This document shows positions 57,815-64,000 of a stretch of DNA of 64,000 bases, piece by piece; position 1 is the stretch's first letter, and every line of letters begins with the position of its first letter. Location of the stretch: NCBI GenBank assembly GCA_032717465.1, contig CM064732.1, positions 21,895,812 through 21,959,811 of the forward strand, in the 5' to 3' direction. A program made the translations under genes and the position numbers. The DNA is from Coenobita brevimanus. Taxonomy: Eukaryota; Arthropoda; Malacostraca; Decapoda; Coenobitidae. The notes under the pieces were generated by a model. The model saw nothing but the letters and a program-made list of their open reading frames with translations. It had not been told where the DNA came from and ran no database searches.

Positions 57815-59382
57815 TTCTTATGAGAATCTGTTTTTATACGACTGAGTCATACCACATTTTTTTTTAGCCAATGTCGCTTGTCTGTACGTATTACCATTAC
57901 CCCGGCTTTCATCAGAGAATCTGTGAATGAATGGTGAGCATTCCACCTACCAGTGCTCGAGTGTCGAATGGAACTGCACTATTGTACACGGGTGCAAAAA
58001 CAAAAGCAACTTAGAGTGTGGACCTAAAAGTGAACAACTGATGCTGAGGAAGAACAGGGAAGTTATCCTGCAACATTTTTACAAATATTTCTTAATAAAC
58101 GTTTTTCACTGATAATTCTTATGTTTGCCATGTGAAAACAACATGTTTTACGGAACTGTCTTGAATCTGCACAGTTTAATGACAAAGACACGGAAGAAAC
58201 GGATGAATGTAGTGAATTGGTAAATGATTATAGAGCACATAACAAGTTATAAAATGCTGGTGATTGGGGATTTGATTAAATCTATTTATGAATGCTGTAA
58301 TGGATGTAATGATGTAATTGCGATTATAATGTACGGAAAATAAAGGATATGTATCAGGATATGCAGTCGTGCAAGAAATATTGTATTTTAAGCAGAAAGT
58401 AGTTTACAAAAAATTTACATGGCACAGAAACTGGAGAGAAGGCTGAAAAGAGCCTGACTGATTCGTTTGTGCTATAATTATATACAATTGAAAAAAAAAA
58501 TTGTCAAACCTCTCCAGAGTACATGTGCATTCAAGCATATCCACCTCTGCCACCCCTGGGAGTACCCCCCCCCCTCCAGGAGTAAACAACCTCTCGGAGT
58601 TATCCCCTTTTAAGGTCGCCCCCCAAGGGAGTTTAAAACCTTTCCTCGAGGGAAATTCTCACCAGATGAACTCTTTCCCTATAACGGAAGAGGTGTTCGT
58701 AGGGAAGTAAAAATGTCTTATCTACATTTTGGCTTTGTCCCTTGATGGATGACAATATGTTTCCCTTAACCATCCACTCATATAACACACGCTTATCCAG
58801 TGCAGTGTCTCAGCAGCAACAGAAGACAGCAAGTTTCCGGAAAGCGAGGCAAACCAATTTTGATAATGAGACCGGCTTCGTCCTGGCAGTCCGCATGACT
58901 GTTTAAGGAAATGTACACTCTCTTCAAGCATTATCGCCTGACGACCTCCTGCTTTCATTTAAATCTTATTTTTATTTACATTATTATTCGCATCTTCAGT
59001 TAGCACGTTCTCCGGCACCAGACTCCATTCTTGAATACCAGCTAATGCAGTCCTACTTACCACCACCTTCCTTTCCGATTTCCATTTTTTTTTTTTTCAT
59101 CTTCATCTCCTACATGTTCACACTTTCTGTAAGATTCATTGCTACATTTTATTACCTGTCTTCATAAGTTTACTATTTCCGGGAAAATTTGGATCAGTAC
59201 TTATGCAAAGTCATCAAATACGTTACATAATTCTTAGCCAATATCTTTACACACTTCCTTTTTTCAGCATACTCACCTTTTCTTTCGTTTGAATTCCTTT
59301 TGTAAATCCTTTCTTAATTCTCCTTCATTTCCTTTTCTACTCTCCATCTTTCCCACATCCCAGTAAAAGACTATTAATGCAC
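57813..59382. other. No recognisable feature
   Basis: AT-rich, with only short open frames. The second copy of the 27-bp repeat lies at 57891-57917. Confidence 0.5.
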
Positions 59383-59383
59383 A

Positions 59384-59432
<49 letters not shown>
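59383..59432. repeat. (AT)n microsatellite, left flank of RTE-B copy 2
   Basis: About 50 bp of AT. A matching (AT)n flanks the other end (62678-62704), as expected if the element entered an AT array. Confidence 0.9.
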
Positions 59433-59436
<4 letters not shown>

Positions 59437-62400
59437 TGCTTTCTCAGGCAGAGGAACTCCTTGAGAGTGAAATGGCTGGGAAGCATGCCGGCACGTGACT
59501 GGCTACAGCATAGCTGGGTCTTTCGGGTGTGGGCAATCAGGCAAGTCAGCTGCCTACTGCGACTGCAACACATTGGCGAGGTGTTCAGGAAGTTAGCCAA
59601 AGAAACCTTGATGGACTCTGAAAGAACAATAATGGCCCCCAGTCCCGTGCAGCCCTTAAATGGGCAGGGGGTGCTAAGAATCTCACGGTTGCCTCAATTA
59701 CAATCTAATTCATTTGTTAATGCAAAAAATACAATTAAAATTGGTAACTGGAATGTGAGAACGCTAAATCATGATGGTAAAATCGATGAGTTAGTGAAGG
59801 TTTTTCAAAATTACGGACTTGATGTTTGTGCTCTGACAGAAACAAGATTAACTGGAGTCGATAAGTTGGATTTGGAGGATGGTATACGTTTATTGATATC
59901 TGGCCGACAGGACGGAATGCATTATCAGGGAGTAGGATTGTTGCTGGGTTGTAAGGCAAATAAGGCTTTATGTGAGTGGGATCCTATAGATGAGCGATTG
60001 TTATACGCACGGTTTAAATCAAATCATGGCAACATCAGCCTGTTTGTGTGTTATGCACCTACTAATGATGCACTCGATGAAAGGAAAGACACATTTTATG
60101 AAAAGTTGCAAGAAGGAGTAGGAAGGGTACCTAGACATGATGTTTTGATCTGCGTTGGAGACTTTAATGCAGTAATGGGCTGTTCAAATGAGGGATTTGA
60201 GGCATGTATGGGTAAGATGGGAGTTGGTAGTAGGATGAGTGAAAACGGAGTGAGGTTTGGAAGCTTCTGTCTAGCAAATGACTTAGTCATCGGGGGCACA
60301 CTCTTTCAGCATTGCAATATACACAAGACAACTTGGGTGTCGCCGTGTGGAAAATATAAAAATCAGATTGATCACATCGCTATCAGTAGGAGGCATAGAA
60401 GTTCTCTGCTAGATGTTCATGTTAAACGAGGAGCGGATATTGGTAGTGACCATCAACTCAGCATTGCAAAACTAAGGTTTAAACTTAAAAATCAGAAGAA
60501 GGAAAAATCTGGTGTTGGTAGATACGATATTGTTAAGCTTAGAAGGGAAGGAGAAGAAAAGGAGGAATTCAGATTAGAATGCAGAAATAGGTTTTTGGTG
60601 TTGGAAACGTTGGAAGAGGGGGAGAGAAGTGTAGATGAGATGTGGGAGGATGTGAACAAAGTTCTGCATGAGACTGCTGAATGTACGATTGGAAGAAGAC
60701 ATAGATTCAGGAGAAAGAAATGGATGTCAGAGGAAACGTGGGATATGATAAAAAAGAGAGGTGAGGCTAAATTGAGGAGTGAGATGCAATGCGTTGATGA
60801 ACAAGAGATTGAATTAGCAAGAGCTGCGTACTGGAGTTTGAATTCAGAAGTAAGAAGGTTAGCTAGGAGAGATAAAAGAAGATGTGTGGATGAAAAGGTT
60901 GCAGAGACTGAAATCTTAATAAACAAAAATGATGGACAGAGTCAAAGAATAGCATATGAATCGATTAGAGAACTGAGTGGTAATGCAGGTAAACGCAAGG
61001 AAATACCAGTTAGAGACAGGGAAGGAAATTTATTGACCAAAGATGGAGATATTAAAAATAGATGGAAAGAGCATTTTGAGACAGTTCTTAATAGACCAAT
61101 ACCACCAGAAGAGGATATACCGTCTGCTCAGGAAGATTTAAATATAGAAACAGGAGAGTTGAGGCTTGCAGAAGTGGAGAAAGCAGTAAAACAGTTAAAG
61201 AATAATAAGGCACCAGGGGAGGATGGTTTATTTCCGGAAATGTTTAAAGTGGATAGATGAATAATGATCTTGACCAAGCTATTCAATAAGATATGGGTGA
61301 CGGGGTCACTACCATCAGTTTGGAAGAATGGTGTAATTGTTAAAGTTCCGAAGAAGGGAGACCTGAGTGAATGTGGTAATTGGAGGGGAATCTCTTTGTC
61401 ACCGATAGCTTTGAAAGTTTTCAGTAGAGTGTTGTTAAATAGGTTGGAGCCGGTGGTTGAGGGTATTCTGAGGGATGAACAGGCTGGTTTTAGAAAGGGA
61501 CGTGGTTGCAATGATCATATCTTTATAGTTAGGCATTTGATGCAGCAAGTTAATGAAATGAGAGTACCGTTAAGTCTTTGTTTTGTTGATTTTGAAAAAG
61601 GCTTTTGATAGTGTTTCGAGAGAGACTATGGGGAAGATCATGAGACATTATGGAATACCAGAGGAGTTTGTGAGGGTCATTATGAACATGCATGAGGACA
61701 CATTTTGTAAAGTGATGGTTGATGGTTGTCTGAGTGATTCGTTTGAAGTCAAGTCCGGAGTAATTCAAGGTGGTGTTCTATCGCCTTTACTATTTATATT
61801 GGTCATTGATTACATTATGAAACGCGTTGGAACAGAAACCGGTGCAGGTATACTTTGGGGAGAGAACAGGAAACTTTTGGATTTAGATTATGCAGATGAT
61901 ATAGTTTTGATTTGTGATGGGCCAGAAGAGATGCAGAGAGTGTTGGACTGTTTGGTGAGTGAAGGTCGTAAGGTGGGTTTGGTTATTAATTGTGGAAAAA
62001 CTGAAATAATCAATATGAATATGGAAAATGCGCAGGAATGTGTAATTGGAGGTATGGTTGTAAAGCAAGTTGATAGGTTTAAATATTTAGGTACTTATTT
62101 AGCCAAGGATGGTTCTTTGAACTTTGAATTCGAGGAAAGGTTAAAGAAGGCTAATCAGGCAATGGGAATGCTTAAAAATATTTGGAATAATAACAATTTT
62201 TCTGTGCATACAAAAATCAAACTTTATAAGGTAATGGTTAGGAGTATCTTAATTTATGGACACGAGTCTTGGTACAGCACAGTGACTATGGAAAATAAAT
62301 TCTTGGTGTTTGAAAATAAAGCACTTAGAAGAATATTAGGAGTTAAGTGGTGGGAAAGGATACCAAATAGTAGAATTAGAGAAATAACGGGAGTGCAGCC

Positions 62401-62674
62401 GATCGATGAATATGTTAGATTCTCACGATGGAAGTGGCTAGGACATGTGTATAGGAGACAGGGAATAGTACGAGGTACACCAGGGTGGGTGGCACTTGGT
62501 AGGAGAGGTAGAGGAAGGCCAAAAGAGACGTGGGTGAGGACAATGAGACGGGAAGCTGGAGATGAGTGTTGGGGAGATCTTGAGGAGTTAGCACAAGATA
62601 GGATGTGGTGGTGTGAGTTCATCGAGGCCCTATGCATCCCCGAGGGTGCCACAGGAAATGATTGATTGATTGAT

Positions 62675-62677
<3 letters not shown>
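59433..62677 (+). mobile_element. RTE-like retrotransposon, family RTE-B copy 2, near-intact
   Basis: 3.25 kb: about 180 bp of 5' leader (GGCTGCTTTCTCAGGCAGAG start), coding, then GCCACAGGAAATGATTGATT and (GATT)n at 62646-62677. (AT)n lies on both sides. Apart from one TGA and one single-base shift, the coding region is open. It is the best-preserved non-LTR element here. Confidence 0.9.
59611..62665 (+). pseudogene. RTE-B copy 2 endonuclease-reverse transcriptase
   Basis: Start chosen at 59611 (MDSERTIMAPSPVQPL), since the frame upstream only translates leader and AT repeat. Endonuclease: IGNWNVRTLNHDGK (Asn), CALTETRLTG (Glu), ICVGDFNAVMG, NQIDHIAISRRH and GSDHQLSIAKL, all catalytic blocks present. 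A basic linker with KKWMSEETWDMIKKRG follows, then RT: LKNNKAPGEDGLFPEMFK. TGA interrupts at 61258-61260, but the same frame continues with TKLFNKIW and FRKGRGCNDHIFIVRHLM. Near 61603 an extra A in GAAAAAGG (GAAAAGG in copy 1) shifts to the frame 61583-62665: KAFDSVSRE, GVIQGGVLSPLLFILVIDY, LDLDYADDIVLICDG and SRWKWLGHVYRRQG. Reverse transcribes element RNA at a nick made by its own endonuclease. Confidence 0.9.

Positions 62678-62704
<27 letters not shown>
62678..62704. repeat. (AT)n microsatellite, right flank of RTE-B copy 2
   Basis: About 27 bp of AT directly after the (GATT)n tail. Confidence 0.9.
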
Positions 62705-62709
<5 letters not shown>

Positions 62710-63505
62710 AAGAGAAATGTGCTAGGAAGTCCAAACAAGCCGATAAGATTATCGCTCTGTATTCAAAATGAAACTACAGAACAGTACACAGGTGTGGTGT
62801 CAGGTGTGTTGGCTGTGGCAGGAGAAAAGCACACCGGATTCATGGTACCAAAGTTGGACAACAAGTACCTGTACACAGGAAGAAAGGAAAAGTTGTTCAA
62901 CAGCACTTTTTTTTTTTTTTTTTTTTGCGGAAACATTTATGACCAACATTTCATATTTTTCGTAAATATTTATTTAGAAATATTTTCATGTTTTTTTCTT
63001 TTTCCATCAACATTTAGCAGTCTTTTTCAAACCTTTCTTTAGGTACATTTTCACAGAAATCACATCAGTATTTATATCCCACGGATATTTCATCGGAAAC
63101 ATTCGACACAAAGGTCTTTTTAGACATAACGATAGTTTTCATATATTTGCTCAACATTTTTCACTGGAATGATTCATTTGCATCATTCACTGACACTTCA
63201 GCAACTTTAAGAACCATGGTTCTTCACTAGTGTTTTTAATAAACACTCCTCTCATTTTATGGGTTGTGAACTGTGTATATTTGTTGCTTGTTACAGTATC
63301 ATTCATGTACAGTTTAATATTCATGCATTATTAATCGATTTAAATCGTTGGGTGATAAAAATATAACCAAATAACGGAGTGATGTGGGGCCTAGTTTGGT
63401 GCCCCTGCTAAATGGGTGGAGAGAAGCAAATGGGGCGCCCATCCAGTAACCCAACCTCCACACTCTTCCGCGCGCCTTGCTGTGGCGAGGCGCTGTCCAC
63501 CACAA
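62705..63505. other. No recognisable feature
   Basis: AT-rich with a T-run at about 62908-62926. The sequence around 63390-63505 is GC-richer and unassigned. Confidence 0.5.
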
Positions 63506-63610
63506 GGGAACATCGTTTCACTTCTTGAGCCAGCCCTGATGGGACGATTGTTTGTCTGCGGTTGATTTGTCTGGTCGACCAGAGAGACCGGGGCTGAACA
63601 ACTAATAATG
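63506..63610. repeat. Short interspersed repeat, copy 2
   Basis: Related to 32597-32690: GGAACATCGTTTCACT, ACGATTGTTTGTCTGCGGTT and GAGAGACCGGGGCTGAACAA. Possibly SINE-derived. I saw no convincing tRNA A and B boxes. Confidence 0.5.
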
Positions 63611-63806
63611 ATACTGAGTGAATCGCTAGTATGATTGTCCTCAAAAACCTTTATGATTTTGTTGATTACCAGGAACATTTAGGCTCGGACATCAAACTGA
63701 TGAATTTACGCACTCCCTAAGCTGCTTACACTAAAGCCAGTTTACTTTTAAAAACAATACTGGATTATATTCATTTTCTGTGAGAATACAAACGACTTTA
63801 CGATTT

Positions 63807-64000
63807 AAGAACATAAGAATATATGAAGACAACTGCAGTAGGCCGGTTGGCCCGTGCCAGACTGCTCCCAAAAGATTAGCTGAACTACGAGAATGAGACA
63901 AAGATCGCAAAGAAGAAGGCTCTCCCCCGCCCTCCAAACCCTCCAGCCGAAGCAGGCAGGAAAAAGCCAGAAAGAACATCACGCAGTATAGAAAAACTGG
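63807..64000. repeat. Possible interspersed repeat, cut by window end
   Basis: AGAACATAAGAATATATGAA followed by CTGCAGTAGGCCGGTTGGCC resembles a sequence I associate with dispersed repeats in decapods and other animals (AAGAACATAAGAAC...GGCCTATTGGCCC). No second copy is in the window, so this rests on memory alone. Confidence 0.35.

Noticed and set aside
63395..63610. tRNA gene or tRNA-derived SINE
   Set aside because: I could not find both A and B boxes at proper spacing or a cloverleaf; only similarity to 32597-32690 is supported.

Overview
The window looks like repeat-rich eukaryotic, probably metazoan, intergenic DNA. A decapod crustacean is my best guess: long (TG)n, (AT)n, (CTA)n and (GATA)n arrays are mixed with RTE-like, Jockey/CR1-like, hAT, Tc1/mariner and Ty3/gypsy-like elements. 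The species cannot be fixed from sequence alone. I recognised no host protein-coding gene, rRNA, tRNA or CRISPR array. Every coding signal I could interpret belongs to a mobile element, and almost all copies are broken.

Layout, 1-24 kb: a Jockey/CR1-type LINE 3' fragment (1.1-1.8 kb); a mariner-like transposon with a mutated catalytic residue (6.67-8.64 kb); a run of RTE-like retrotransposons of two families, here called RTE-A (8.6-13.7 kb, two copies head to tail, one holding a 592-bp hAT-like MITE) and RTE-B (13.8-16.8 kb); a minisatellite (17.1-17.5 kb); an element built from imperfect ~140-bp tandem repeats (17.65-18.4 kb); and two copies of a small inverted-repeat element, one split by a LINE fragment (18.7-19.6 kb).

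Layout, 22.5-41 kb: a BED-finger hAT transposon pseudogene (22.52-31.64 kb) is split by a young LTR retrotransposon (24.23-30.56 kb, minus strand). That LTR element has near-identical ~1.04-kb LTRs and a 5-bp target duplication. Its single open frame runs gag, protease, integrase zinc finger, and it has lost the integrase core and recognisable RT. Next come degenerate AGGCAG-type tandem DNA (32-38 kb), interrupted by a second copy of the ~140-bp-repeat element that itself carries a LINE, then a polypyrimidine tract split by a large imperfect inverted repeat (38.6-40.3 kb).

Layout, 41-64 kb: a chain of retroelements is separated by (CTA/TAG)n arrays (41.1-54.3 kb). Two minus-strand copies belong to an RT family with a CCHC motif and a restriction-like-endonuclease-like region (here called X). 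A plus-strand LINE carries a perfect 2A-like motif followed by a PHD finger and an AP-type endonuclease. Secondary insertions sit inside all three: RTE-A copy 3 in X-A, a MITE in X-B, and RTE-C in the 2A LINE. A second polypyrimidine tract, (TG)n arrays and a 65-bp-arm hairpin follow. The window closes with RTE-B copy 2 (59.4-62.7 kb), nearly intact with one nonsense codon and one frameshift that I can see. The elements do not form a pathway; what the window records well is the order of nested insertions.
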